Origin: Azospirillaceae bacterium
GTDB lineage: Bacteria; Pseudomonadota; Alphaproteobacteria; Azospirillales; Azospirillaceae
Assembly (NCBI GenBank): GCA_028283825.1
Contig: JAPWJW010000001.1
Span: 124,001-188,000, forward strand
Direction of reading: 5' to 3'
DNA: 64,000 nucleotides
Part shown: positions 35,466 through 43,244 of the stretch, in pieces
Layout: each line of letters starts with the position of its first letter
How positions within the stretch are numbered: the stretch's first letter is position 1
Program-made: the position numbers and the translations under genes
Notes under the pieces: generated by a model
What the model saw: only the letters and a program-made list of their open reading frames with translations
Told to the model about the DNA's origin: nothing
The model's database searches: none

Positions 35466-36466
35466 TTGGCGTTCCCACTTTTCAGGACCTTGACGTTGAC
35501 ATAACGCTCGTCGGTCATGCTGTCCGGCAACAGCCCTTGCTTGAACGCGTGACAAAGGTCCCGGACTGCGTCGCCGATCCCCCGCTTTGGACGGAAACCC
35601 AGGTGGTGGGAGATCTTGTCGGAATTGATGTGGTAGCTGCGCAAGTCATTGGACGGCGTATAAATTACCTCGATCGGAGCTTTCCCTGGAAACTCCTTCT
35701 CGACTTCTTCCCGTACCATCTGGGCAATGTCGGCGATGGTGTGGTTCTGGTAGCCGGCATTGAAAGTCTGTCCTGCGATAGCCTCGTCAGGCACGTCCAG
35801 CAACAGCAGGTACAGGTCGACCATATCCTGCACATGCAGGTTGGGGCGTTTCTGGCTACCGCCAAAAACCGTGATCCTGCCATTATTGATCGCGTGATTG
35901 GTAAGGATGTTGACGCTGAGGTCCAGACGCATGCGCGGGCTATAGCCACACAGCGTGGCCGGCCGAATGGTGACGCACACGAAATCCGGCGACTGGTGGC
36001 GGAACAACAGCGGTTCGCACATCCCCTTGAACTTGTTGTAAAGGGTCAGCGGCACCAGCGGATGTTCCTCAGTAACGTCCGGCGCGTCCGAGACACCGTA
36101 GACCGAACTGCTGGAGGCATAGATGAAGCGCCGCACCCCCGCGGCTTTTGCCGCAACGACCATTGGCTCGAAACAGTCGAAGTTGATGCTTTGGCTTAGG
36201 CCCTCGTCCAGATCAAAACTGGGGTCATTGGAAATGCAGGCCAGGTGGATGACCGTGTCCACGCTCCGGAACGCTTCCGCCAAACGGGCCGTGTCGCGGA
36301 TGTCCCCCTGAATGACCCGGAGGTTGGGATGGTCAAGCGGCAATCCCGGTGTGCCAAAATAGAGAATATCGTAGACCGTGACCTTGTAGCCGCGCTCCAG
36401 GAGCGCCGGGGTCAGAAGGGCGCCGACGTAGCCTGCCCCGCCAGTGACTAAGACATGTTTATTCAT
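35462..36466 (-). CDS. Nucleotide-sugar epimerase/dehydratase (extended SDR)
   Basis: A 334-residue extended SDR distinct from its neighbour. TGGAGYVGALL is near residue 8; the active site reads FIYASSSSVYG and TLYNKFKGMCE (YxxxK intact). A late segment YHINSDKISHHLGFRPKRG is common in LPS and capsule epimerases. Its start is well supported by the N-terminal Rossmann strand MNKHVLVTGG. It is one of three SDRs in the cluster, which implies several stereochemical changes on the product sugar. Confidence 0.85.
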   Translation of the reverse strand: MNKHVLVTGGAGYVGALLTPALLERGYKVTVYDILYFGTPGLPLDHPNLRVIQGDIRDTARLAEAFRSVDTVIHLACISNDPSFDLDEGLSQSINFDCFEPMVVAAKAAGVRRFIYASSSSVYGVSDAPDVTEEHPLVPLTLYNKFKGMCEPLLFRHQSPDFVCVTIRPATLCGYSPRMRLDLSVNILTNHAINNGRITVFGGSQKRPNLHVQDMVDLYLLLLDVPDEAIAGQTFNAGYQNHTIADIAQMVREEVEKEFPGKAPIEVIYTPSNDLRSYHINSDKISHHLGFRPKRGIGDAVRDLCHAFKQGLLPDSMTDERYVNVKVLKSGNAK

Positions 36467-36494
36467 GGGTCCGGTTCCTAAGGATTAGGGATGC

Positions 36495-36728
36495 CTATGC
36501 ATCCACGCAGGCGGTTTGGGTCACGCCGGTCGAATAATGCAGATCGATGTTGCGTTCTGCGGCGCTGGCCGCAACGGTCGCCGCGCGCCAGTGAACTTCC
36601 CGATGGCAGGAAAGAAAGTTCACGCCGACGATACCAAGCCCTAGGAGGACAGGAGCCCCTAACCCACCGGCCGGTAGCGCCTTCGTTTTCCACGGCTCTT
36701 CCGCCATCATTCCCTCCGTACACATCAT
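36495..36728 (-). CDS. Small predicted membrane protein, weak
   Basis: A 77-codon frame whose ATG overlaps the stop of the GmhB-like gene by ATGA. An internal ATG pair at about 36713-36708 sits directly after GGAGGG. One hydrophobic segment (APVLLGLGIVGVNFLSC) suggests a single membrane helix. Not recognised. Overlap and ribosome binding site argue for translation; lack of family similarity argues for caution. Confidence 0.35.
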   Translation of the reverse strand: MMCTEGMMAEEPWKTKALPAGGLGAPVLLGLGIVGVNFLSCHREVHWRAATVAASAAERNIDLHYSTGVTQTACVDA

Positions 36729-37282
36729 AGGGCGCCCCGGGTATCGCCCGTCGATAGGATCGCCTCGATAGCCGCCGACAGGCTGTCAACGACCAGATCA
36801 GGACAGCCGCCGGCGCTGTCACCGGTGCCGTGGTCGATCATGATCGTGCGGCACCCGACGGCTTGACCGGCGACAATGTCGCTGGCGCGATCACCGACCA
36901 TCCAGCAGTCAACGAGATCAGCAATTTCCAGGCCAAGTGCCGCCGCCGCCTGCAACAGCAGCCCTGGCGCCGGCTTGCGGCAAGCGCAGCCCTCCTCCTG
37001 GCGGTGGGGGCAGATGAAAATGCCCGTGATTCCGATCTGCGCGGTCAACATCTGGTGCATCCGATCCAGGGTGGACCAATCCATCAGCCCATTTCCCAGG
37101 TCCGGCTGATTGGTGACCACCGCCACCTGCCAGCCGGCCGCGCGCAGCTCGGCGACTGCGGCGCCCGCGTTGTGATAAAGAGAAAATTCCGCCAACTGCC
37201 GTGGCGCAAGGTATCGGCCATCACGCACCACGTTGCGCACCAGGACGCCATCGCGATCCAGGAAAACCATCTTGGCCGTCAT
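36725..37282 (-). CDS. HAD-family sugar bisphosphate phosphatase, GmhB-like
   Basis: A 185-residue HAD phosphatase from ATG 37282. Motif I FLDRDGVLV places the nucleophile Asp at residue 9. The zinc-binding loop CPHRQEEGCACRKP is the hallmark of the GmhB/HisB-N group, and GDRASDIVAGQAVG supplies the late acidic motif. GmhB removes the distal phosphate from heptose-1,7-bisphosphate before nucleotide activation, and a matching role is likely here for the bisphosphate made by the HldE-like kinase. GGAGG lies about ten bases upstream. Confidence 0.85.
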   Translation of the reverse strand: MTAKMVFLDRDGVLVRNVVRDGRYLAPRQLAEFSLYHNAGAAVAELRAAGWQVAVVTNQPDLGNGLMDWSTLDRMHQMLTAQIGITGIFICPHRQEEGCACRKPAPGLLLQAAAALGLEIADLVDCWMVGDRASDIVAGQAVGCRTIMIDHGTGDSAGGCPDLVVDSLSAAIEAILSTGDTRGAL

Positions 37283-37515
37283 GTCGAACGGAACCTCCGC
37301 GACAGCGGGAGCCCAACCCGCGGCCATCGAGCGGGCACACATGCCTCATCGGCTTCGACGGCATCGCAGGCGCTGATCACAGACGCCGGCTCCGTCCCCA
37401 CATGGGGATAGGGAAAGGTGGTTCCGCGCGCCGTCACCTTCCAGTCCCCCGGAATGGCGGGCGCCCGACGCTGTGCCCAAGCGGCTGCGACAACAATGAC
37501 AACGATAATGTCATC
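37279..37515 (-). other. Open frame between glycosyltransferase-like and phosphatase genes, no ATG
   Basis: The frame directly after the stop of the 37516 gene, in the same phase, stays open for about 78 codons and ends at a TGA overlapping the ATG of the GmhB-like gene. Protein-like segments are seen (WKVTARGTTFPYPHVGTEP) but there is no ATG; a GTG inside this segment is the only common start and would give about 52 residues. It could be a lost C-terminal extension after a point mutation to TAA, or chance. Confidence 0.25.
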
Positions 37516-39153
37516 TTATCCCCCGGCCAGAAGCGTCATGACATGCCCCCGCGACGTGGCGTTGACCGCCCGCATCATGGCGATCAACCTCTGTCCGCCC
37601 AGCCGCAGATGTTCACGATCCACAGCCCCGAGGCGCTGGGGTAATGTTGGAAGGTCCGCAGGTGCGACAACCAACCCCGCACCGTAGGCGCGGACCAAAT
37701 CGGCCATGAATTGGAACTGGGGGTCGATCAGGACGGGCAGACCACACGCCAGGTAGGTGGTGAACTTATTGCCAATGCCGACGCGGGACACGGGTTCGGC
37801 GTCCGCCTCGTCGCCATGCATGATGTGCCATCCCCAGCCATAGTCCGGCAGGCGCTGGATCATGCGATCGAATGGCAGCCCCGGGTGATACCGTAGCAGT
37901 TGTCCCGCACCAGCCAAGGCGTGGTAGGGCGCGAACAGCGCGTCATGCCCCGGCAAGCGGTGAGCGGCATTGAAGAGATCGATCCTTAATCCAGAGTCCG
38001 CCGGCAGCCGCTGGATCATCTCGACATAGCGCATGTCCAGATGATCGCTTTCCTGGTCGACAGTCGACGGTATGGGAAGCGTGCCCGCGAAAATGATCGC
38101 CTCGGGATCGGGCGTCCCTGCCACCGGCAACGGGAGGTCGACCCGCGGATAGATCAAGCATTGCGGCGCCCCCAATCCATGGCAGGCATCTTCCCACAGG
38201 AGCCCGCCGTTCTTCACCAGGACCAGATCGCAGAGTTCAAGGGATGCCAATTCAGAAAGACGGGCGAGATAAATATCCTCGGCGTCGCAATCATACGCCC
38301 GCATCAGCTTCTCATCGGTCAGCATCAGCGTCTGATCATACATTTCCTGCACGACGACGATGTCGGGGTGGCGCAGCTTTAGCCAGCCACTGAGGAACTG
38401 GCCTGCAAAATGCGCTGATACCCGGACATAGACGCTCCGCAGGGGCAAACTCCTGATCAACGCATCCAACAAGGTCAGCGAGAGATGCGCGTCGAAGAGC
38501 GGAAAATGGTCATCAAGCCGGCCAGCCTGCGGGGATTCCGGTCTACCGAACCAGACATGCAAGGTCTTGTCCCGCGGCAGGGCGTCCAGCTCGCAATCGC
38601 GCAGCAACGACCATTGGGGCTCCGCGCAGGACACCACAAGGTGTTCAATACCCCTGCCCTGCCAAGAACGGATTTCGGGCATGTGCTGGGCAAGAGCGAA
38701 CGCGACATAGTCAGGGTCGGCGAGGACGTCACGGATGTGGGACGGCGCGCATCCCAGCTGATGGAGGGCTGCCGCTATCGACTGCCCCCTGTGGTGGTGC
38801 AAAACCAGGATGCCATCCACCACCTGTGCGGATGCGGCCTCAGGCGGCAGGACCGGCCGGCCACAAAATTCTCCGATATCCTGAGCCCGGCGATCGAGAA
38901 AGCCTTGAATCTCGACATCGGACCGATCGGAGACGGCCTGGCACAGTGTCGCCCCCATGGTTCCAGCGCCATAAATGACGTACCGCCCCGCAGGAAGGCG
39001 CTCCCGCGCCCAGGCAGCAAGCGTTTGCTGGTCACGGGGCGCGCTGTAAAGCCGCTGAAGTGTGGGCAGCGCCTGCGCGAAAGCCGCCAGGGTGGCCTTG
39101 CCGTCGAGCTCCGCCCGCAGGCGCTGGAGCGGCCATGGCAGATCCCCAGTCAT
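37516..39153 (-). CDS. Large glycosyltransferase-like protein with N-terminal Rossmann domain
   Basis: A 545-residue protein. Residues about 55-145 look like a nucleotide-binding Rossmann domain (RYVIYGAGTMGATLCQAV, then GFLDRRAQDIG), similar to domains found in sugar-modifying proteins. The remainder resembles a GT-B glycosyltransferase: ILVLHHHRG near the junction, IIFAGTLPIPS in the middle and NKFTTYLACGLPVLIDPQ near the C-terminus. The family is not identified precisely. It overlaps the methyltransferase gene by ATGA and probably transfers or modifies the sugar made by this cluster. Confidence 0.65.
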   Translation of the reverse strand: MTGDLPWPLQRLRAELDGKATLAAFAQALPTLQRLYSAPRDQQTLAAWARERLPAGRYVIYGAGTMGATLCQAVSDRSDVEIQGFLDRRAQDIGEFCGRPVLPPEAASAQVVDGILVLHHHRGQSIAAALHQLGCAPSHIRDVLADPDYVAFALAQHMPEIRSWQGRGIEHLVVSCAEPQWSLLRDCELDALPRDKTLHVWFGRPESPQAGRLDDHFPLFDAHLSLTLLDALIRSLPLRSVYVRVSAHFAGQFLSGWLKLRHPDIVVVQEMYDQTLMLTDEKLMRAYDCDAEDIYLARLSELASLELCDLVLVKNGGLLWEDACHGLGAPQCLIYPRVDLPLPVAGTPDPEAIIFAGTLPIPSTVDQESDHLDMRYVEMIQRLPADSGLRIDLFNAAHRLPGHDALFAPYHALAGAGQLLRYHPGLPFDRMIQRLPDYGWGWHIMHGDEADAEPVSRVGIGNKFTTYLACGLPVLIDPQFQFMADLVRAYGAGLVVAPADLPTLPQRLGAVDREHLRLGGQRLIAMMRAVNATSRGHVMTLLAGG

Positions 39154-39884
39154 CGATTACCTGCGCCGCCTGATTCCAAGGCCGGCGGACACCGGGGGCC
39201 ACAGCCGATGGCCAGAAGATACTGCGCCATCCGGCCGTATCCGACGTGCAGAACCTCGTCATTCATGGAAAAGACGAAAACAGTGTGGAAGTGCTCGGCC
39301 ATCGTAGCGCGGAGTTGCTCCAGCGTCTGGCAGTTGACATGCCCCTCCTTGCTAATGGGCGAGGCGTAGGCCTGGCTCTCCAGGGACGGCATGCCGATGA
39401 TCAGACTACCCTGGGGATCCAACGAATCCACGAGATGGCCAAGGAAACGATGCTGAAGCTCCGGCTGAATATGCTCCAGCACATCCAGCGCGTAGATGCC
39501 CCGCCACCGCCCCGGTGGCGGGCCATCCAGGACATCGTGCCTGAACACCCCGGCGAACGGCCAATCCACCTCAGCCCTGGAATTGATGTCGTCGATGAAG
39601 GTCTGGTCGAAATCGCAAACAGAGAGCCTTTTCACGGCTTGCTGAACGATCCGGCTGGGGAATGCGTCGCCACAACCAACTTCAAGAACCTCGTCCCATC
39701 CGTCGAACATCTTCGCCACGAACTTATAGCGGGCCAAGGTGAACCCCAGCCTTCTGGGGTCATCGTGCCAAGTCTGGTTCATCATCAGACCCAGCTTGCT
39801 CCGGCCGACTTGGTCATCAATATCGAGGAGGCGCTGATACTGCGCTTCCTTCGTGGTCGGCGGCACTGTGTTGGAATTGGTCAA
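39150..39884 (-). CDS. SAM-dependent methyltransferase
   Basis: A 244-residue class I methyltransferase. I prefer the TTG start at 39884 because GGGAGGGG lies just upstream; an in-frame TTG at 39899 would add five residues. Motif I reads VLEVGCGDAFPSRIV, followed by LSVCDFDQTF and the post-motif YALDVLEHIQPE. The C-terminal half (SKEGHVNCQTLEQLRATM) is common in polysaccharide-cluster methyltransferases. It lies between transaldolase and the glycosyltransferase-like gene. Confidence 0.78.
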   Translation of the reverse strand: MTNSNTVPPTTKEAQYQRLLDIDDQVGRSKLGLMMNQTWHDDPRRLGFTLARYKFVAKMFDGWDEVLEVGCGDAFPSRIVQQAVKRLSVCDFDQTFIDDINSRAEVDWPFAGVFRHDVLDGPPPGRWRGIYALDVLEHIQPELQHRFLGHLVDSLDPQGSLIIGMPSLESQAYASPISKEGHVNCQTLEQLRATMAEHFHTVFVFSMNDEVLHVGYGRMAQYLLAIGCGPRCPPALESGGAGNR

Positions 39885-39899
39885 GGCTTCCCCTCCCAA

Positions 39900-40634
39900 T
39901 CAGTGTGAGCCGGACGTTGGGATGCTGAAGCCGGCGCTGCTGGCGTCGCGGTAGAACATCTGAACGGTCTCCAGCGAATACTGGTCCAGGTCCTTACCCA
40001 CCAACGACAATTTGGCCAGGACATCATGGGTTACGGTGATGATATGGCACCCGATATGGTCAGCCTGGAAGATATTCAACAGTTCGCGGGGGCTGGCCCA
40101 GATCAACTCCGCGCGGGGTAAATCGCGCAGGATTTCGACGGCTTCCGCCATCTGCGGAACCGGATCCCGACCGGTATCGGCCACGCGGCCGGCGAAGACC
40201 GAAACGAGCGCCGGGACATCGGGCTGGAGGCAGTCGCGAACCTGTCGCACTTGCTCGTTCGTCATCAGGGCGGTGACGTTGACGGTCACACCGGCTGACG
40301 ACAAGCGTCGGATCACCGGGCCAGTAAATTCCCCCTGGGTGTTGGTGATCGGGATTTTGACGTTCACGTTGGCACCCAACGCCGCGATGACCAGAGCCTG
40401 CCGCTCCATCCCGTCGAAGTCATCGGCAAAGACCTCGAAGGACACGGGCCGGTCCGGCACCAGATCAAGGACACTACGCGCGAAGGCGATGTAGTCCGTG
40501 ATTCCCGCCTTGCGCATAAGTGTAGGATTGGTGGTGAAGCCCTTGATCAACGGGTTTCTCGCCAAACTGGCAATCCCTTCAAGGTCGGCGCCATCGGCAA
40601 AAATTTTTACCGACAGATCCTCCGTTTGCCGCAT
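39900..40634 (-). CDS. Transaldolase-family enzyme
   Basis: A 244-residue small transaldolase (TalC/Fsa-type length). The Schiff-base Lys is residue 93 in NVKIPITNTQG; GFTTNPTLMRKAG near residues 32-44 and a late FADGADL/QADHIGCHIITV are typical. ATG 40634 is chosen with GGAGAG just upstream. Transaldolases move dihydroxyacetone units and can build heptulose or octulose phosphates. Having one inside a nucleotide-sugar cluster points to a dedicated supply of a higher-carbon ketose phosphate. Confidence 0.88.
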   Translation of the reverse strand: MRQTEDLSVKIFADGADLEGIASLARNPLIKGFTTNPTLMRKAGITDYIAFARSVLDLVPDRPVSFEVFADDFDGMERQALVIAALGANVNVKIPITNTQGEFTGPVIRRLSSAGVTVNVTALMTNEQVRQVRDCLQPDVPALVSVFAGRVADTGRDPVPQMAEAVEILRDLPRAELIWASPRELLNIFQADHIGCHIITVTHDVLAKLSLVGKDLDQYSLETVQMFYRDASSAGFSIPTSGSH

Positions 40635-40691
40635 GTTCACTCTCCATCTTTTCTTGCCGGCTTTTCTTGCCGATAGGTTGCCGCCTGGGTC

Positions 40692-40967
40692 TCACAGCCC
40701 TGGCTGCGGGTGGCGCACGATCACGATTTGGCCCGGAACAGGCGACCGCCATTTCCGATGGCGTCGGCCTCCAGGGAAGGGATGACGCCGTATCCCACGG
40801 ATGATATCGGCGAAAAGCGGACCATCGGCGCCCCCGGGCAGAATCCAACGCAAGAAGCACGCCATAAGCCAGGTGATCAGCCGCCGTAGACTGATCCGGT
40901 CTCCTGGGCGCCGGGAAATTGATTGCGGGCGATACAGCCCCCCGCGAAGGCATGGGGTGGCGCGCAT
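40692..40967 (-). CDS. Possible small basic protein in a 346-base gap, weak
   Basis: The gap between the SIS gene and transaldolase (40635-40980) is out of character for this operon. One 91-codon minus-strand frame starts 14 bases after the SIS stop, with a hydrophobic patch (LITWLMACFLRWILPGG) and an Arg-rich tail. It is not recognised and has no clear ribosome binding site. Otherwise the gap holds nothing I can identify. Confidence 0.25.
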   Translation of the reverse strand: MRATPCLRGGLYRPQSISRRPGDRISLRRLITWLMACFLRWILPGGADGPLFADIIRGIRRHPFPGGRRHRKWRSPVPGQIVIVRHPQPGL

Positions 40968-40980
40968 CGCGGCCCCGGCA

Positions 40981-41583
40981 TCAAGCCGGCCCCAATCCTT
41001 CCCACTTGTTCTCTTGGCGCATCAGCACCGGATGACAAACCAGACAGTGCCAGACCACAGCCTGGAACGCCTCGGTATGGGGTGTAACCATCCGCTCATC
41101 GACGGTTGGGATTATGATGACGGTATCGCCGCGTTCGGCCGTATGGCCCCCGGCGCGCCCCACGACCCCGAACACCTTCAGGCCACGGGATTTGGCCTCG
41201 TCGATCGCACGCACCAGGTTGGTGCTAACGTTGCGCTCGGCGTCACCGCCACCAACGGAGAAAATCAACAGCGCGTCGTCGGAATTGGCGCGGCTCGTCC
41301 GGAGCCAGGCAGCGAACACCGTCTCCCACCCCTCATCATTGGTGCGGGCGGTCAGTTCCGATACATTGTCCGTGGGCGCGTAAGCCTCAATTCCGCATAA
41401 CTTGCGAAAGTCATTGACGGCATGGCCGCAATTACCGGCACTTCCGCCAACCCCCATCAAAAATAGGCGTCCCCCGCGCTCGCGAAGCGCCGCCAAGTCA
41501 TGGGCGAGGCGGTCTACGGCCGCATAATCAATCCGCTCGGCGATCAGACGCGCCTGGGCGAAATACTGTTCAACATAGCTCAT
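40981..41583 (-). CDS. SIS-domain phosphosugar isomerase, GmhA-like
   Basis: A 200-residue single-SIS protein of the GmhA (sedoheptulose-7-phosphate isomerase) type. LFLMGVGGSAGNCGHAVNDF holds the phosphate-binding loop, SVGGGDAERNVSTNL the second loop, and a late HTEAFQAVVWH the likely catalytic His/Glu/Gln region. It would convert a ketose phosphate to the aldose phosphate. It is the first gene of the minus-strand cluster; ATG 41583 is preferred over an in-frame GTG at 41595. Confidence 0.83.
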   Translation of the reverse strand: MSYVEQYFAQARLIAERIDYAAVDRLAHDLAALRERGGRLFLMGVGGSAGNCGHAVNDFRKLCGIEAYAPTDNVSELTARTNDEGWETVFAAWLRTSRANSDDALLIFSVGGGDAERNVSTNLVRAIDEAKSRGLKVFGVVGRAGGHTAERGDTVIIIPTVDERMVTPHTEAFQAVVWHCLVCHPVLMRQENKWEGLGPA

Positions 41584-41627
41584 TTGAGCCTGCACCGTTA
41601 AGTAATTGGTCCTTCATGACCTACTTG

Positions 41628-41656
41628 AATCTAGAGCAACCTTCTACGGTGTTCAA
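41628..41656 (-). promoter_or_regulatory. Candidate sigma-70-type promoter of the sugar cluster
   Basis: On the minus strand TTGAAC (41656-41651) and TAGATT (41633-41628) are 17 bases apart and about 45 bases upstream of the first gene. Both hexamers match the consensus at four of six positions. Placement at the head of the operon supports it; sequence match alone is moderate. Confidence 0.35.
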
Positions 41657-41942
41657 GCAGCAAGTTCTCGGCGGCATGGGCTCAGACCATCTGAACTGAT
41701 GGTGTGGGCGCCGCAGGCAACAAAGCCGAATCATCTCTCGGGAGATCGGCGTCCCTATACCATGCGGTGGGACGTGCCCCCTTCCTCGCAACCGAACTTG
41801 GCGAAGGTGCCCACGAACTCGGAAGAGGCCTGTATCGGCAGAAGCCGCAAAGTGTTGATATTCGTGGGACTGTTGACGCTATACTCCACCGCTTTTCCCA
41901 AGGAACCGGTATTCCTCAGTGACCAAGGCGGGACCACAAATC

Positions 41943-42098
41943 ATGATGGATCAAGGCCTCAACGTTGCCAGCGGCGAGGCCGGCTTCATCGGCAGCCACC
42001 TGGGGGGCGCGTTTTTGGCTGCGGCGCGCCGGGCGGTGGCGATGGACAAGGTGGCGCTGGACAATATCGCCGATGCGGCCAAGGATTGGTTCCGTTAG
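41943..42098 (+). pseudogene. N-terminal fragment of a nucleotide-sugar epimerase (SDR)
   Basis: A 51-codon frame reads like the first 50 residues of an extended SDR: GEAGFIGSHLGGAFLAAAR followed by VAMDKVALDNIADAAK, aligned with the GGAGFIGSHxxxxLLxxGxxVxxxDNL pattern of epimerases such as the one at 34458. The glycine motif is damaged and the protein stops after the first beta-alpha-beta unit. It is a remnant of a lost or moved sugar gene next to the cluster. The rest of 41584-42253 holds the candidate promoter above and nothing else I can support. Confidence 0.6.
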
Positions 42099-42253
42099 AC
42101 TGAAGAGGATGGCCCGGAGAACGGTATGATAATGACCGGAACAAACAGACAAAACGCCCCTTCTTCGTGACTTCCATTAAGAGCCGGCCCCGCATCCAAG
42201 ATGCGCTGGTGCGTCATATCCGGCCAAAACAGCAGGTGGACAGGATATAATCC

Positions 42254-42844
42254 ATGGATATTGATGGCTGGCGGGACCGCATTCGCCGCTCCACCTTCGC
42301 TAATTACCATTTCCACATGGGGGAGGCGCTGGCCCGCGACGGCGCCACCGAGGCCGCCAAAACCCATTACCGGAGCGCCATCGAACTTTATGCGGAAGCG
42401 ATGGCCCCCCGGCTGCAGCTGATACAGCTTTTGCAACGGATTGGGGACGCCCCGGCGGCTGCCGAAGCCATGTCGGCGGCACGACAGGTGGATCCGGACT
42501 TTCCGGCGAGCGGTTATGTCGAGTTGGCCGCAAGCGCGATGGTGGCGGGCAACCCATCCCGCGCCGAGGAGTTGGCACGGGATGGCCTGTCCCAAAGCCC
42601 AGACCATCCCGAGCTTTCCGGACGACTGGGATTGGCCCTTTATCGACAGGGAAAAGGCGACGAAGCCCTGGAGCCTTTGGAGCGGGCATGGCGGCGGGGG
42701 TGCCAGGATGCGGCCGTGCTGGCGACGCTGAGCACGTTGTTCGCCGAACGGGGGGACAACGCCCAGGCGAGTGCCCTGTGGTCCCGCGCCCTTGAGGTGA
42801 ATCCCGATCTGGAGGCCGAACGTGCCGCACTCGGCCTCCCTTGA
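42254..42844 (+). CDS. TPR-repeat protein
   Basis: A 196-residue protein made of tetratricopeptide-like repeats: FANYHFHMGEALARDGATEA, a DAPAAAEAMSAARQVDPDFP unit, LSGRLGLALYRQGKGDEALE and a final unit ending in RALEVNPDLEAERAALGLP. There is no signal peptide. TPR proteins are scaffolds; the role is unknown. It is transcribed away from the sugar cluster and may be linked to it through glycan or cell-surface work, but this is only positional. AGGA precedes ATG 42254. Confidence 0.75.
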   Translation: MDIDGWRDRIRRSTFANYHFHMGEALARDGATEAAKTHYRSAIELYAEAMAPRLQLIQLLQRIGDAPAAAEAMSAARQVDPDFPASGYVELAASAMVAGNPSRAEELARDGLSQSPDHPELSGRLGLALYRQGKGDEALEPLERAWRRGCQDAAVLATLSTLFAERGDNAQASALWSRALEVNPDLEAERAALGLP

Positions 42845-42951
42845 GGCCCCAGCGCCGCCGCCCCCTGAGAACCCGGCCCACAAATAAGCTGAGTGATATC
42901 AGTCGCTTGTGATTCGTTCGGTTTGCGAAGACCAGAATGGATCGCAAGCCT

Positions 42952-43172
42952 ATGTGGACTGATACAGCCCATCGTCAGTATCGGCGGGGCCATCTGAAGT
43001 ATGCAAGCGAGGTCATCCTCGAAAGGTGGAACTGCGGTCGGTTGTGCAGGCGATTTTCCATGTGCTGGAAGACGGCTGCCAAGACAGGTCCAGGCGCCCG
43101 AATTGCGGCTTGAACCAATTGCGACCGGAGATTGAGGTGGATCATTTTGCCAACGACCGGGATGGCGAATAG
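42952..43172 (+). mobile_element. Decayed IS5-family transposase remnant
   Basis: ATG 42952 starts MWTDTAHRQYRRGHLKYASE, the characteristic N-terminus of IS5-group transposases. A short distance on, a different frame reads LRSVVQAIFHVLEDGCQ, matching the next conserved block of the same family. The middle is deleted and the catalytic DDE part is missing. The wider non-coding stretch 42845-43244 has no intact gene. It marks past IS activity at the edge of the sugar cluster. Confidence 0.6.
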
Positions 43173-43244
43173 TTAGGTCATGAACGGATGGGCCGGACAG
43201 GTGCTGGAACCATCCGAATGATCGTGACAAGGACGCCCGCCACC

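Noticed and set aside
32910-41583. Simple LPS ADP-L-glycero-D-manno-heptose pathway
   Set aside because: The set includes a dedicated transaldolase, a Gfo/Idh/MocA protein, a dehydrogenase homologue and E1 subunits, which ADP-heptose synthesis does not use, and the HldE-like domains are reversed.
41606-42103. A 165-codon + strand frame across the divergent region
   Set aside because: No domain or ribosome site; it overlaps the candidate cluster promoter and the epimerase fragment in another frame.
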